The position numbers and the translations under genes are program-made. The notes under the pieces are model-generated. The model saw only the letters and a program-made list of their open reading frames with translations, had not been told where the DNA came from and searched no databases. Below are positions 8,808 to 19,124 of a stretch of 64,000 nt of DNA, one piece after another (the stretch's first letter is position 1; every line of letters begins with the position of its first letter). The stretch spans positions 62,001 through 126,000 of the forward strand of contig NZ_JAGGLU010000001.1 of the NCBI RefSeq assembly GCF_017874575.1, written 5' to 3'. Source of the stretch: Lactobacillus colini. Lineage in GTDB: Bacteria; Bacillota; Bacilli; Lactobacillales; Lactobacillaceae.

Positions 8808-10115
8808 ATGAATTCACAGATTATACCTAACCTAGTTAATGATAAAGGACATTTGATGATTGCTAATCTTGATACTCTTGAATTAGCTAAAGAGTTTGGT
8901 ACGCCTTTAGTTGTTTATGATGTTGAACGAATTAGAAATCAAATTAGATCTTTTAAGAAAGTCTTTGAAGAGGAAAAGGTAAACTACGCTGTAAGTTATG
9001 CAAGTAAAGCATTTTCTACGATTGCAATGTATCAAGTCTGCAATCAAGAAGGCGCATATACGGATGTAGTATCTGCTGGTGAGTTATATACTGCGCTTCA
9101 AGCAGGGTTTCCAATGGAACGAGTAAGCTTTCATGGAAATAATAAGTCAAGACAAGAACTTGAAATGGCAGTAGATCACCATGTAGGTAAGATAATGGTT
9201 GATAACTTTTATGAAATTGAGTTATTAAGTCAAATACTAGAGCAAAAAGATTCTCATATTGATGTAATGCTTAGAATTACACCAGGAATTTCAGCTCATA
9301 CTCATGAATATGATCAGACTGGTCAAGTCGATAGTAAGTTTGGCTTTGACTTAGAATCAGGACAAGCAGATCAAGCTTTGAAAGAAGTTCTAGCTAATCC
9401 AAGAATGAATATGCTAGGGTTACATGCACATATTGGCTCACAAATCTTTGAATTAAATGGCTTCCAAATGGCGGCTAAGAAGTTGATGGAAGTTGCTGCT
9501 CACTGGCGGGATAAATTTAACTACGAAAGTAGAGTTATCAATGTTGGTGGTGGTTTTGGCATTAGGTATGTAGCAAGTGACCAACCGTTGAAGGCCGAGG
9601 ACTTTGTTAGAACAATCATTCAAACTATCAAGCAAGAAAGTCAAAAATATAATTTATCACTCCCCAAAATTGAGATCGAACCGGGACGATCTATTGCTGG
9701 CCCTGCAGGTTACAACTTATATACTATTGGCAGTCGTAAAGAAGTAAAGGGACTTAAGCCGTATATTACAGTCGATGGCGGAATGGGGGATAATATTCGT
9801 CCAGCCTTGTACCAAGCGGAATACGAAGCAGTGCTAGCTAAAGATCCACAAGCTCAAAGTATAGAAACTGTTAGAATTGCAGGCAAGTATTGTGAATCAG
9901 GGGATATCTTGATCTCTGATCAAGCACTGCCTAAGAGTGAACCAGGAGATATCTTAGTGATGCTTGATACTGGGGCTTATGGCTATTCAATGGCTTCTAA
10001 TTATAACAGAAATCCTCGCCCAGCCGTTGTTTTTTGTGAAAATGGTCAAGCTAAATTAGTAGTAGAGCGTGAAAGTTTAACAGATTTAGTTCACCTAGAT
10101 CGTTCATACTTATAA
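8808..10115 (+). CDS. lysA: Diaminopimelate decarboxylase
   Basis: 435 residues from the ATG at 8808, which has AAAGGAG at correct spacing. An in-frame ATG at 8757 lies inside the riboswitch terminator and cannot be the start. Fold-type III PLP decarboxylase: Lys67 in SYASKAFS is the PLP-binding lysine, HIGSQIF and the glycine-rich VGGGFGI are family motifs, and KYCESGDI near the C-terminus carries the active-site cysteine region. LysA turns meso-DAP into lysine, the last step of the pathway. It is first in the operon directly behind the lysine riboswitch, and dapH follows after 16 bases. Confidence 0.96.
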   Translation: MNSQIIPNLVNDKGHLMIANLDTLELAKEFGTPLVVYDVERIRNQIRSFKKVFEEEKVNYAVSYASKAFSTIAMYQVCNQEGAYTDVVSAGELYTALQAGFPMERVSFHGNNKSRQELEMAVDHHVGKIMVDNFYEIELLSQILEQKDSHIDVMLRITPGISAHTHEYDQTGQVDSKFGFDLESGQADQALKEVLANPRMNMLGLHAHIGSQIFELNGFQMAAKKLMEVAAHWRDKFNYESRVINVGGGFGIRYVASDQPLKAEDFVRTIIQTIKQESQKYNLSLPKIEIEPGRSIAGPAGYNLYTIGSRKEVKGLKPYITVDGGMGDNIRPALYQAEYEAVLAKDPQAQSIETVRIAGKYCESGDILISDQALPKSEPGDILVMLDTGAYGYSMASNYNRNPRPAVVFCENGQAKLVVERESLTDLVHLDRSYL

Positions 10116-10131
10116 GGAAGGAAAAAGAAAA

Positions 10132-10842
10132 ATGGCACAATTAGATGCAAAAGAAATTATTAGCTATATTGGTAATGCTCCTAAAAAGACACCAGTGAAA
10201 GTCTTTATTAAGGGAAATTTAAATAAGATAGACTTTCCCAAAAAAATTCAAAACTTTACTGAAAATAATTCTGGTGTAATTTTTGGGGATTGGAGCATTG
10301 TAAAGTTATTTTTAGATGAAAATCGTGATTTAATAAGTGACTATCATGTTGAGAATAATGCCCGCAATTCTGCAGTTCCGATGCTTGATTTAAAGAAGAT
10401 AGATGCTCGGATTGAACCAGGAGCTTTAATTAGGGATCAAGTGATAATCGGCAAGAATGCAGTGATTATGATGGGTGCAATCATCAATATTGGTGCTGAA
10501 ATTGGTGAAGGTACAATGATTGACATGGGAGCTGTCTTAGGCGGACGTGCTATTGTTGGTAAAAACTGTCATATTGGTGCTGGAACTGTACTTGCTGGTG
10601 TAATTGAACCTGCTAGTGCAGAACCTGTAAGAGTCGACGATAATGTTTTAATTGGTGCTAATGCAGTGGTAATTGAAGGTGTTCATATTGGGCAAGGAGC
10701 AGTAGTAGCTGCTGGAGCTATTGTGACACATGATGTTGAACCTAATACTGTAGTAGCCGGTGTACCAGCTAAGTTTGTCAAAAATGTTGACGAAAAGACC
10801 TCAAGCAAGACTGGCTTAGAAGATGATTTAAGAAAGATATAA
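10132..10842 (+). CDS. dapH: Tetrahydrodipicolinate N-acetyltransferase
   Basis: 236 residues, the normal DapH length. The N-terminal ~90 residues match the DapH-specific domain; the rest is a left-handed beta-helix built from hexapeptide repeats such as IGKNAV, IGEGTM, IGANAV and IGQGAV. It acetylates tetrahydrodipicolinate with acetyl-CoA, which places this organism on the acetylated branch of DAP synthesis, as in Bacillus, rather than the succinylated one. AAGGAAGG precedes the ATG. It is the second gene of the riboswitch-controlled operon, next to its pathway partner dapL. Confidence 0.95.
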   Translation: MAQLDAKEIISYIGNAPKKTPVKVFIKGNLNKIDFPKKIQNFTENNSGVIFGDWSIVKLFLDENRDLISDYHVENNARNSAVPMLDLKKIDARIEPGALIRDQVIIGKNAVIMMGAIINIGAEIGEGTMIDMGAVLGGRAIVGKNCHIGAGTVLAGVIEPASAEPVRVDDNVLIGANAVVIEGVHIGQGAVVAAGAIVTHDVEPNTVVAGVPAKFVKNVDEKTSSKTGLEDDLRKI

Positions 10843-10844
10843 TT

Positions 10845-11996
10845 ATGACAGTTTTAAGTGAATCAGAATTAATTCAAATTCGACGTCATTTACATCAAAT
10901 ACCCGAACTAGCTCTACATGAATTTCAGACGCATGATTATTTAATAGAAGAAATAAAAAAGTTTCGACAAGATTATTTAGAAATACAAGTACCTCAAGCT
11001 TTACCAACTGCAATTATGGTATTAGTTCATGGGAGCAATCCTCAAAGAACAATTGGTTATCGGGCAGACATTGATGCCCTGCCTGTTGAAGAAAAAACAG
11101 GTTTACAATATAGTTCTCAAAATTTGGGGATAATGCATGCTTGTGGTCATGACATTCATATGACGGTTGCTTTAGGCTTGTTAAGTTATTTTAGTGAATA
11201 TCAACCAATAGATAATTTGATGTTCTTCTTTCAACCAGCAGAAGAAAGTGAGAGCGGTGGCAAAAAAGCTTATGAATTGGGCATCTTTTCAGAAAAGTGG
11301 CGTCCAGATGAGTTCTATGGACTTCATGATAATCCAGCTTTACCGGCTGGGAGTATTGGTTGCAGAATGGGAACATTATTTGCTGGAACTACAGAAGTAA
11401 ATATCGACTTAATAGGCAAGAGTGGACATGCTGCTTTTCCTCAAAATGCTAATGACACTGTAGTAGCAATGTCAAGCTTAATTATGCAGATACAGACAAT
11501 TATTTCTCGTAGTATTGACCCAATTAAGAGTGGTGTTATCACACTTGGTAAGGTTGAAGCAGGTACGATTAGAAATGTAATTGCTGGTCATACCCGGATC
11601 GAAGGAACAATTCGTGGTTTAAGTCAAAAAATGATTTTAGAAATTGATCAACGTTTAAGAGATATTTGTGCCGGGATTGCTCGTAGCTATAATATGGAAG
11701 TTAATTTAGACTTAAATCAAGGTGGTTATTGGCCAGTTGAAAATAATCCTAAACTGACCGAAATATTTATTTCTTATATGAAGAAAAATCCAAATGTTGA
11801 GTTTATTGAAACTGAACCAGCAATGACAGGTGAAGATTTTGGTTATTTATTGGCTAAATTTCCAGGGACAATGTTTTGGTTAGGGGTTAATGATGATTCA
11901 CAGCTCCATTCGGCAACTTTTACACCAGATGAGAGTAGTATTTTTAGGGGAATTGAAGCAATTAAGGACTTTTTAAATTATAGAATGAAGGCGTAA
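10845..11996 (+). CDS. dapL: N-acetyldiaminopimelate deacetylase (M20 family)
   Basis: 383 residues. Metal-site motifs of the M20D amidohydrolases are present: [22 protein letters not shown] and the PAEES segment, plus the C-terminal MTGEDFGYL. It should remove acetate from N-acetyl-LL-DAP, giving LL-DAP for DapF. The gene begins two bases after the dapH stop and its stop overlaps the dapA start, so translation is coupled. M20D proteins include hippurate and indole-acetyl amidohydrolases; the DAP assignment rests on this operon context as well as on family similarity. Confidence 0.92.
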   Translation: MTVLSESELIQIRRHLHQIPELALHEFQTHDYLIEEIKKFRQDYLEIQVPQALPTAIMVLVHGSNPQRTIGYRADIDALPVEEKTGLQYSSQNLGIMHACGHDIHMTVALGLLSYFSEYQPIDNLMFFFQPAEESESGGKKAYELGIFSEKWRPDEFYGLHDNPALPAGSIGCRMGTLFAGTTEVNIDLIGKSGHAAFPQNANDTVVAMSSLIMQIQTIISRSIDPIKSGVITLGKVEAGTIRNVIAGHTRIEGTIRGLSQKMILEIDQRLRDICAGIARSYNMEVNLDLNQGGYWPVENNPKLTEIFISYMKKNPNVEFIETEPAMTGEDFGYLLAKFPGTMFWLGVNDDSQLHSATFTPDESSIFRGIEAIKDFLNYRMKA

Positions 11997-12928
11997 TGAT
12001 GATAACTTTGAAGCAGGCAGACCTCTTAACTGCAATTGTCACTCCATTTAATGAAAAAAATAAAATAGACTTTGCAAGTTTAACAAAGCTGACTAATCAC
12101 TTAATTGAAATGGGGTCGAATGGATTCGTAATTGGTGGGACAACTGGTGAAACTCCTACACTTACTCATGATGAAAAGATTGAACTTTATCGCAAATTTG
12201 GTCAAATCGTTGCTGGACGTGTACCAGTAATTGCAGGCACTGGATCCAATAATACAGCTGAAACTATTGCTTTTACTAACGAAGTAGCTAAGATACCGGG
12301 AATTGATTGTGCCTTAGTTGTAGTGCCACCTTACAATAAGCCTAATCAAAGAAGTATGATTGCCCATTTTACAGAGATTAGTCAAAAAGCTTCCTTACCA
12401 ATTATTATTTATAATATCCCTGGTCGAACGGGAGTTAAGATGACCCAAGAAACTATTGTTGAATTGGCCAAATTGCCAAATATTGTCGGCATTAAGCAGT
12501 GTGCTTCATTAGAGGAACTAGAGTATGTAGTAGACCATACTGATGACTTTCAAGTCTTTACCGGTGAAGATGCCCAGGCTCTATCTGCAAGAGTATTGGG
12601 AGCAAGTGGAGTAATTTCAGTTGCTTCTCATAGTTATGCTAAACAAATGCGGGCGATGTATGATTCACTTTATGCTGGTAATTGGCAAAAGGCTGGTGCA
12701 ATTCAGCGTTGGCTAACTCCGAGAATGGATGCCTTGTTCATGTATCCTTCACCATCGCCTATTAAGGCATTACTTACTGCTCAGGGATTTTCAATGGGCG
12801 GATGCCGTTTGCCTTTAGTTGCGCTAAATAAAGAAGAAAAAATTAATCTTGCCCAAAATTTGGGCCTAGCTAAAGATGCCTTATTTGGTGAGTTGCCTTT
12901 AGATTTAGGAGGGGATATTAATGACTAA
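11996..12928 (+). CDS. dapA: 4-hydroxy-tetrahydrodipicolinate synthase
   Basis: About 310 residues. Class I aldolase family: [10 protein letters not shown] binds the pyruvate carboxylate, YNIPGRTGV holds the catalytic tyrosine and the following arginine, and Lys167 in GIKQC is the Schiff-base lysine. It condenses pyruvate with aspartate semialdehyde, committing carbon to lysine and DAP. The ATG overlaps the dapL stop (TAATG); a second ATG follows at once and may be the real start. It overlaps dapB by 8 bases. Confidence 0.95.
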   Translation: MMITLKQADLLTAIVTPFNEKNKIDFASLTKLTNHLIEMGSNGFVIGGTTGETPTLTHDEKIELYRKFGQIVAGRVPVIAGTGSNNTAETIAFTNEVAKIPGIDCALVVVPPYNKPNQRSMIAHFTEISQKASLPIIIYNIPGRTGVKMTQETIVELAKLPNIVGIKQCASLEELEYVVDHTDDFQVFTGEDAQALSARVLGASGVISVASHSYAKQMRAMYDSLYAGNWQKAGAIQRWLTPRMDALFMYPSPSPIKALLTAQGFSMGGCRLPLVALNKEEKINLAQNLGLAKDALFGELPLDLGGDIND

Positions 12929-13700
12929 AAAAGTTTTGATTGCTGGCTTTACTGGTGCAATGGGTCAAAAAGTAATTAAATTAGTCAACAGTTTAGATGA
13001 TTTTGAAATAGTTGGTGGTCTATCTCCAGAAATAAAATATGAACCTAAAGAATATGGTCTAAGTAATGAAGTTAAACTCTTTAATCAAAGAGATGCAATA
13101 CCGGATCAGTTCGCGGATATTTGGATTGATTTTACTACTCCAAGTGCAGTTTATGAGAATGTTAAGTATGCCTTGACTCATCACATTGCACCAATTGTTG
13201 GGACGACAGGATTAACCGATAGGCAAGAAGATGAATTAAGCCTTATTTCTAAAAAAGAAAAAATTGGTGGTTTAATTGCACCTAACTTTGGTATGTCGGC
13301 AGTATTGTTGATGAAGTTCGCTAAAGAAGCGGCTAAATATTTTCCTGATGTTGAAATTATCGAAATGCATCATGCCGATAAAAAAGATGCCCCTTCAGGT
13401 ACAGCATTAGCAACAGCTAAAATGATTGCCCAAAATCGTCCACCTCATCAAAGCGCACCCGATGAAGTAGAAACTTTGAGTAATGTTCGCGGAGGTGACT
13501 ATCAAGGTATTAAGATACATTCTATTCGCTTGCCAGGATACGTTGCCCATGAGCAAGTTATGTTCGGTGGGACAGGAGAAGCATTAACTCTTAGACAAGA
13601 TTCATTTGATCGGCAAAGTTTTATGAATGGTGTCAAAGTTGCCCTAGAAAAAATTGATACGTTACATGAATTAGTTATAGGATTAGAAAATATCCTTTAG
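12921..13700 (+). CDS. dapB: 4-hydroxy-tetrahydrodipicolinate reductase
   Basis: 259 residues. The N-terminal GFTGAMGQ is the dinucleotide-binding loop, and [14 protein letters not shown] is the DapB active-site signature with the catalytic histidine and lysine. It reduces the DapA product with NAD(P)H to tetrahydrodipicolinate, the substrate of DapH. The start has AGGAGGGG upstream, inside the end of dapA, so the two genes are translationally coupled. Confidence 0.95.
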   Translation: MTKKVLIAGFTGAMGQKVIKLVNSLDDFEIVGGLSPEIKYEPKEYGLSNEVKLFNQRDAIPDQFADIWIDFTTPSAVYENVKYALTHHIAPIVGTTGLTDRQEDELSLISKKEKIGGLIAPNFGMSAVLLMKFAKEAAKYFPDVEIIEMHHADKKDAPSGTALATAKMIAQNRPPHQSAPDEVETLSNVRGGDYQGIKIHSIRLPGYVAHEQVMFGGTGEALTLRQDSFDRQSFMNGVKVALEKIDTLHELVIGLENIL

Positions 13701-13712
13701 ATAGGAGAAGTT

Positions 13713-14900
13713 ATGCCAGAATTAGCACATGGTCTTGAAGATTCATTAAGTAAGAAAGTTAGCAGTATTGATGCTTCAGGAATTAGAAGTTTTGATGATG
13801 AAATATCTAGTATAGATGGGATTATTAAGTTAACTCTTGGTGAACCCGATATGAATACTCCAGAGCACGTTAAACAAGCTGCAATAAGAAGTATTCACGA
13901 AAATGACTCACATTACAGTCCTAATCCGGGTAAGCTTGAATTGCGTCAAGCTGTATCTAAATATCTAAAAAATAAAATTGGTATTGAATATGACCCAGAA
14001 TCTGAAATAGCAATTACAGTTGGCGCTACAGAGGCAATTATTGATGCATTAAGTGGAATCTCTAATCCGGGAGATAAAATTATTATTCCAACTCCAGTAT
14101 TTTCACTTTATTGGCCAGTAGCTGCCTTAGCTGATGCAGAGTCTATCTTAGTTGATACTTCACAGGATAATTTTATTTTGACAGCTAAACATTTGGAAGA
14201 AGTAATCCAAAAAGAAGGTCCAAGTGTTAAAGCTTTAGTCTTAAATTATCCTACTAATCCAACTGGAGTGGAGTATTCTAAAGAAGAAATTGTAGCTTTA
14301 GCTAAGGTGATTGAAAAGTATAACTTATTCGTTATTACTGATGAGATTTATAGTGACTTGATCTATGGTGTTAAGCATTATTCAATTGCTAGTCTTATCC
14401 CAGAGAGAACAATTTATATCTCAGGCTTGTCTAAATCTCATGCAATGACCGGCTACCGTCTAGGTTATATAGTCGGACCTAAACAAGCTATGCAGCAAAT
14501 TGGAAAAGTCCATGCCTTTACTGTAACTTGTGTTAATGATGCTTCACAAGTAGCTGCAATCGAAGCTTTAACTAACGGCTTAGATGATACTGAAGAATTT
14601 AGAAAGATTTATGCCAGAAGGCGTGAATTTGTTTATCAAGCTCTTCAAGATATGGGCTTAGAAACCATTAAGCCGCAAGGTGCTTTCTATATCTTTATCA
14701 AAGTTCCAGATAGATATGGTAAGGATGACCTACAATTTGCTTTAGATCTAGCTAAAAAGGCTCGCGTCGGGATTATTCCGGGTTATGTATTTGGTCCTGG
14801 TGGAGAAGGATATGTACGTTTATCATATGCCGCTTCTGATGAAAAATTACATGAAGCGATGAAGAGAATGAAAGAATTTTTGGATGAGGAAGTTAACTAA
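13713..14900 (+). CDS. patA: Class I/II aminotransferase, probable N-acetyl-LL-DAP aminotransferase
   Basis: 395 residues, fold-type I PLP aminotransferase. NYPTNPTGV is the substrate-site motif, [10 protein letters not shown] the PLP-nitrogen region, and Lys241 in [16 protein letters not shown] the PLP lysine. By sequence alone it belongs with the aspartate/aromatic aminotransferases; its place between dapB and asd makes it the transaminase that converts N-acetyl-2-amino-6-oxopimelate to N-acetyl-LL-DAP, filling the only pathway step not otherwise covered here. TAGGAG precedes the ATG. Confidence 0.88.
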   Translation: MPELAHGLEDSLSKKVSSIDASGIRSFDDEISSIDGIIKLTLGEPDMNTPEHVKQAAIRSIHENDSHYSPNPGKLELRQAVSKYLKNKIGIEYDPESEIAITVGATEAIIDALSGISNPGDKIIIPTPVFSLYWPVAALADAESILVDTSQDNFILTAKHLEEVIQKEGPSVKALVLNYPTNPTGVEYSKEEIVALAKVIEKYNLFVITDEIYSDLIYGVKHYSIASLIPERTIYISGLSKSHAMTGYRLGYIVGPKQAMQQIGKVHAFTVTCVNDASQVAAIEALTNGLDDTEEFRKIYARRREFVYQALQDMGLETIKPQGAFYIFIKVPDRYGKDDLQFALDLAKKARVGIIPGYVFGPGGEGYVRLSYAASDEKLHEAMKRMKEFLDEEVN

Positions 14901-14901
14901 A

Positions 14902-15960
14902 ATGACTAGAGAATATAATGTTGCAATCTTAGGTGCTACTGGTGCAGTTGGACGCAGAATGATTGAACAATTGGAGCAATCTAGTATTCCTGTTAAAAGT
15001 GTAAAATTACTTGCTTCTGCTCGTTCAGCTGGTAAAAAGTTAAAATTTAAGGATCAAGAGCTAATAGTAGAAGAAACTACCCCAGAATCATTTGAAGGGA
15101 TAGACCTAGTATTATCTTCAGCTGGTGGTAGTGTATCTAAGAAGTTTTTACCAGAAGCAGTTAAACGTGGTGCAGTCTGTGTTGATAATACTAGTGCTTT
15201 TAGGATGGATGAAGATGTACCATTGGTTGTTCCGGAAGTTAATAGCGAGCAATTAAAGCATCACCATGGCATTATTGCTAATCCAAATTGTTCAACTATT
15301 CAAATGATGATGGCGCTTGAACCAGTAAGAAAGAAGTTTGGTTTAAAGCAGATTATTGTTTCAACCTATCAAGCAGCTTCTGGTGCAGGACAAGCAGCAA
15401 TTGAAGAATTAAAAAAAGAAGCGCAAGCTTACTTAGATGGTAAAGATATGCAAGCAGATGCTAAAATCTTGCCTACTAAAGGAGATAAAAAACATTATCC
15501 TTTAGCATTTAATTTACTTCCTCAAATTGATGTCTTAGAAGATAATGGCTATTCTCATGAGGAATGGAAGATGATCCATGAAACTAAGAAAATTATGTTA
15601 AATGATATGAATTCACAAGACATTAAAGTAACGACCACTTGTGTAAGAGTACCAGTTCCAATTTCTCATGGTGAAAGTATCTATTTCACAGTTGAAGATG
15701 AGAATGCGACAACTGATGAAATTAGAAAGGCAATTGCTAACTTCTCCGGTAACGTAGTAGAAGATGATATTAAAAATCAAATCTATCCGCAACCAATTAA
15801 TGCCGAAGGAAAGCGCGAAACTTTTATCGGTAGGATTCGTCCTGATTATGAAAATAAAGGTGCTTTTAATATGTGGGTAGTTTCTGATAACTTACTTAAG
15901 GGAGCTGCTTGGAATACAGTTGAAATTGCTGAATACTTAGTAAAGATGGATTTAATTTAG
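14902..15960 (+). CDS. asd: Aspartate-semialdehyde dehydrogenase
   Basis: 352 residues from the ATG at 14902, chosen because GAGGA lies about 11 bases upstream and the protein then starts [17 protein letters not shown], as in homologues; an in-frame ATG at 14884 lacks a binding site. GATGAVG is the NADP-binding loop, and Cys130 in NPNCSTIQ is the acyl-accepting cysteine; SGAGQAA is also diagnostic. It reduces aspartyl phosphate to aspartate semialdehyde, linking LysC to DapA. It is the last gene of the lysine operon, followed by a strong terminator. Confidence 0.95.
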   Translation: MTREYNVAILGATGAVGRRMIEQLEQSSIPVKSVKLLASARSAGKKLKFKDQELIVEETTPESFEGIDLVLSSAGGSVSKKFLPEAVKRGAVCVDNTSAFRMDEDVPLVVPEVNSEQLKHHHGIIANPNCSTIQMMMALEPVRKKFGLKQIIVSTYQAASGAGQAAIEELKKEAQAYLDGKDMQADAKILPTKGDKKHYPLAFNLLPQIDVLEDNGYSHEEWKMIHETKKIMLNDMNSQDIKVTTTCVRVPVPISHGESIYFTVEDENATTDEIRKAIANFSGNVVEDDIKNQIYPQPINAEGKRETFIGRIRPDYENKGAFNMWVVSDNLLKGAAWNTVEIAEYLVKMDLI

Positions 15961-15968
15961 TAGGTAAG

Positions 15969-16002
15969 AATCTTTTAGTTTTAACAAACTAGAAGATTTT
16001 TT
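15969..16002 (+). terminator. Terminator of the lysA-asd operon
   Basis: AATCTTTTAGTTT and AAACTAGAAGATT pair over 13 bp (one G-U) around TAAC and are followed by T6. Confidence 0.88.
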
Positions 16003-16087
16003 AAATTAATGCTTGAGATTAACAGAAAAAAACTATATACTATTAGATGTTGTGAGAAATAACATAATTCTTTTAAGAAAAAAGTTA

Positions 16088-16116
16088 TTGACAACTCCCT
16101 AGCAAATATGTATACT
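16088..16116 (+). promoter_or_regulatory. tRNA-Arg promoter
   Basis: Consensus TTGACA, a 17-base spacer and TATACT, placed 19 bases before the tRNA. A stronger sigma-A match than most in this window. Confidence 0.88.
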
Positions 16117-16134
16117 AGTATTTGTTCTGTTGAT

Positions 16135-16208
16135 GGTTTGGTAGCTCAGCTGGATAGAGCAACGGTCTTCTAAACCGTGGGTCGTGAGTTCGAATCTCAC
16201 CCGAATCA
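16135..16208 (+). tRNA. tRNA-Arg (anticodon TCT)
   Basis: A complete cloverleaf folds by eye: acceptor GGTTTGG with CCGAATC, D-stem GCTC/GAGC, anticodon stem ACGGT/ACCGT enclosing CTTCTAA (anticodon TCT at 16169-16171), and T-arm GTGAG-TTCGAAT-CTCAC. The discriminator base is A. The 3' CCA is not encoded and must be added after transcription. It reads AGA codons and has its own promoter and terminator. Confidence 0.95.
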
Positions 16209-16216
16209 CTTATGTT

Positions 16217-16246
16217 ACGACATCCGTTAATTGGGTGTCGTTTTTT
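16217..16246 (+). terminator. Terminator of tRNA-Arg
   Basis: ACGACATCC pairs with GGGTGTCGT (9 bp, one G-U) and is followed by T6. Confidence 0.9.
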
Positions 16247-16335
16247 GTTGACTAAAATTACGAATTGTTTATTTCTTACTTTTCATAAGTTGTGGTATAT
16301 TCTTTTATACTGATAAGTATAGAAGTGAGGTTTTT

Positions 16336-16545
16336 ATGTCAAAAAAGCAATATCCAGAATTAGTAGAACTATTTTATAAATTTAATCAATCATCCAAAAT
16401 TAATTTAGATAAAGAACTTATTTTTAATTCTTTAAAGAAAAAAGGCTTTTTAGATGATAACGGTAATCCAATATTGAATGCCGACACGTTAAATTTAATT
16501 AAGACAATTAAATCTTATGAAGTTAAAGGACAAGAATATAAATAA
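16336..16545 (+). CDS. Small hypothetical protein
   Basis: 69 residues; GTGAGG lies upstream of the ATG at good spacing. Charged and lysine-rich, with no signal peptide or membrane segment. It contains KKKGFLDDNGNPI, a turn-like string seen in various small bacterial proteins, but I do not recognise a family. It stands between the tRNA-Arg terminator and the alpha-hydroxy-acid oxidase gene, which starts 36 bases later and may be co-transcribed. A TATACT at 16306 could be its -10 box. The binding site and codon use favour a real gene. Confidence 0.6.
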   Translation: MSKKQYPELVELFYKFNQSSKINLDKELIFNSLKKKGFLDDNGNPILNADTLNLIKTIKSYEVKGQEYK

Positions 16546-16581
16546 ATTTGAGTTACAATAATTTAACGAAGGTGAAATATT

Positions 16582-17604
16582 ATGACTGAAAAGATAGATA
16601 GCGCAACTGGTGCTTCACAAAAGGAATTAGCAGAATTAAGACAAGAAAATACAGAAAACACTCCCAGCCCATGGCCAGGACCTAAGGGAATGATTCCTGT
16701 AACTAGTGGTCAGGCTGACGATGCAAATGTTCATAATCGAGCATACTTGGATAATATATTAGTTGAAATGCGTGTGATTGACAGTATTGAGCCTGATATG
16801 ACGACGGAAATATTTGGTAGAAAATATTCTTCACCATTGACGCTAGCTGCTGTTTCTCACTTAAATAAGGTTTTAGATGATAAATCACGCAAGCCTATGC
16901 AAGAGAAGGCTGCAGCTGCTAAGAACCTGAATGTTCTTAACTGGATTGGTATGGAAACTAATGAAGAATACAAAGAAATTGTTGCCGCAGGTGGTGATAC
17001 AGTTCGAATTATTAAGCCGTTTGCAGATCATAATAAAATTCTAGAAGAGATTAAGGTGGCCGAGCAGAAGAATGCCGTTGCTGTCGGAATAGATATTGAC
17101 CATGTACCTGGTGTAAATGGGAGGTATGATATTGTTGACGGTATCCAACTTGGAGCAATTACTCAAGATGATTTGAGAACATATGCTGCAAGTACAGACT
17201 TACCATTTATTGCTAAGGGAGTTTTATCAGTTAGGGATGCTTTAAAGGCTCGCAATGCAGGTTGTCAAGCAATTGTTGTTTCGCATCATCATGGGCGCAT
17301 TCCGTTTGGCGTGCCACCTTTGATGGTTTTACCGCAAATTATTAAAGCTCTAGTTGGCAGCAATATGACAATTTTTGTTGATGGATCATTAATGAGTGGT
17401 TTTGATGCTTATAAAGCTTTAGCTATGGGAGCTGATGCCGTTTTGATCGGCCGTGGAATTTTACCCGAATTACTTGATGATGGCGCAGCTGGTGTTGAAG
17501 ATAAGATTAGGGTTATGAATGCTCAACTTTCTGAAATGATGATGTACACTGGCGTAAAAAATATGAATAGCTTTGATTCAAGCGTATTACATATCAATAA
17601 TTAA
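16582..17604 (+). CDS. FMN-dependent alpha-hydroxy-acid oxidase/dehydrogenase family protein
   Basis: 340 residues with a TIM-barrel arrangement of the glycolate/lactate-oxidase family: SPLTLAAVSH in the early barrel, IAKGVLSVRDALKA with the FMN-contacting lysine, SHHHGR at the active site, and FVDGSLMSGFDAYKAL followed by DAVLIGRG for phosphate binding. The family motif is normally SNHGGRQ; here the catalytic His and the Arg are kept but neighbours differ, so substrate may differ from lactate. Homologues are often named lactate oxidase. AAGGTG precedes the ATG, and a terminator follows. Confidence 0.82.
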   Translation: MTEKIDSATGASQKELAELRQENTENTPSPWPGPKGMIPVTSGQADDANVHNRAYLDNILVEMRVIDSIEPDMTTEIFGRKYSSPLTLAAVSHLNKVLDDKSRKPMQEKAAAAKNLNVLNWIGMETNEEYKEIVAAGGDTVRIIKPFADHNKILEEIKVAEQKNAVAVGIDIDHVPGVNGRYDIVDGIQLGAITQDDLRTYAASTDLPFIAKGVLSVRDALKARNAGCQAIVVSHHHGRIPFGVPPLMVLPQIIKALVGSNMTIFVDGSLMSGFDAYKALAMGADAVLIGRGILPELLDDGAAGVEDKIRVMNAQLSEMMMYTGVKNMNSFDSSVLHINN

Positions 17605-17617
17605 GGTATATTTGAGG

Positions 17618-17649
17618 AACAGGTGTTTTTAATTAGACATCTGTTTTTT
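17618..17649 (+). terminator. Terminator after the oxidase gene
   Basis: AACAGGTGT pairs with ACATCTGTT (one G-U) and ends in a T run. Confidence 0.75.
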
Positions 17650-17712
17650 CTTTATAAAAGTAAGTAGTATAATTTTTTCTTGTAAGAAATAATAATAGAA
17701 AGAAGGTATCGA

Positions 17713-19041
17713 ATGTACGATTATCGTAATAATTTAAAAATAATACTTAGTAAAACAAGTGGTGATGATAAAAGCCTTCAAAATAGCTTAACTGCTATTA
17801 AGGCGATTATTGGTATGTCCAATGATGATACAAATGTTCCAACTTCTAAATCTTCCAATAATCAAAAAAACGACGAGCTAGTTCGTACTATGTTGCAAGG
17901 AGTTGCTCGTCTATTAGAACATCCTGGTGATGAAGATGCTAAGCAAGCTAGCAGCAGTGCCTTGCATAAATTGACTTTTGTACCAGGAGTAAGTAAAAAA
18001 TATGGCAAAGCTTTAGGCAGGCTTGACCGTGCAATACAAGCTTCAACTGAAACAAAAGCTGCTGCTGAAAATAGAATTTTTGAAGAGGCAATGAAAAAGC
18101 CGATTAGACAAATCAAACGAGATTATCGTACTGGCAAGCGCTATACAGTTATTCGTACACTTACTGGGGCTGAATTAACAACAGATAATGGAGATGTAGC
18201 CTTTGAAGTTAAAGAATCTCAAATCCATTCATTGAACTTAAAGACAGGGGATATTGTAGAGGCAATTGAAGATAAAACGTCATCGCCCTATGAAGCAGAG
18301 GTATTAAGGATTGTTGGCTTTAGGAATTTGCGTAAACGTGATTACGATCCAATTGATGACTTTAAGTACGGGGTTGTTCAAGGTAGTCAAGGGAATCTAA
18401 GTGTTTCAAGAAATATTAAAGGTGAAAGACTAAAGATTAGAGGAAAAACAGTTATTGTACCAGTTGATTCAAGCTATTATCAGGATGGCAATGTTCACTT
18501 AGAGGATGGTTCAATTGTTGACTTAGCTTGGTATAGTGAAGATGTACGTCTTAAGCGCGATCCAGCAAGTGCTGTTCATGTTCGCTGGATATATGAAACA
18601 CAACAGCCCAAGCGAATTAGTAAAGGAAATAAGAAAAAAGACACTAAAGAAAAAAATCCAAACCAGCAATTAGATAAGCTTGATCTTAACTTACACTATC
18701 AGCGAGTCGGTATTGCCATTGGAAATAACCAAAATGAAGCTATTTTAGAAGGAATTGTTAATCGCTATAATGGAATTCCAATTGCAATTAATGCATTTGA
18801 AGGTAAAAAGAAAGTTATCGAAAATCAATTAAAAGATCTTGACATTGTAATTTTAGTGACTGCTTTTGCTGCGCATGACAGCACTTGGAATATTCGAGAA
18901 TTTGCTAGTAAATACGGTATCAAGTTTGCGGTAAGTTCAAGTAAAGGATATCAGGCTTTTGAACGGGCACTTTATCGGGCAGCTAATGGATTACCTGCTT
19001 ATGAAGGTACACAAAGTATCGAATATAAAACTTTAAAATAA
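17713..19041 (+). CDS. DUF2325-type protein of unknown function
   Basis: 442 residues, no signal peptide or membrane segment. The last ~90 residues (DIVILVTAFAAHDSTWN, then KYGIKFAVSSSKGYQAFERAL) have the pattern of DUF2325, a Rossmann-like domain with a conserved histidine. The middle (residues ~140-300) has beta-rich repeats, possibly small OB- or SH3-like folds; a lysine-rich stretch (~300-320) may link the parts. AGAAGG precedes the ATG and a TATAAT at 17668 is a plausible -10. It is flanked by unrelated genes. Function unknown. Confidence 0.75.
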   Translation: MYDYRNNLKIILSKTSGDDKSLQNSLTAIKAIIGMSNDDTNVPTSKSSNNQKNDELVRTMLQGVARLLEHPGDEDAKQASSSALHKLTFVPGVSKKYGKALGRLDRAIQASTETKAAAENRIFEEAMKKPIRQIKRDYRTGKRYTVIRTLTGAELTTDNGDVAFEVKESQIHSLNLKTGDIVEAIEDKTSSPYEAEVLRIVGFRNLRKRDYDPIDDFKYGVVQGSQGNLSVSRNIKGERLKIRGKTVIVPVDSSYYQDGNVHLEDGSIVDLAWYSEDVRLKRDPASAVHVRWIYETQQPKRISKGNKKKDTKEKNPNQQLDKLDLNLHYQRVGIAIGNNQNEAILEGIVNRYNGIPIAINAFEGKKKVIENQLKDLDIVILVTAFAAHDSTWNIREFASKYGIKFAVSSSKGYQAFERALYRAANGLPAYEGTQSIEYKTLK

Positions 19042-19062
19042 CATAAATAATATGCATAAATG

Positions 19063-19092
19063 TTGATGATAAGTTCCTTATATAGATAAAAT
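19063..19092 (+). promoter_or_regulatory. Possible promoter of the yitT-like gene
   Basis: TTGATG, an 18-base spacer and TAAAAT, about 30 bases before the start codon. Confidence 0.4.
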
Positions 19093-19124
19093 AATAATAT
19101 AGTTATTTTAGAAAGGACGCTTAC

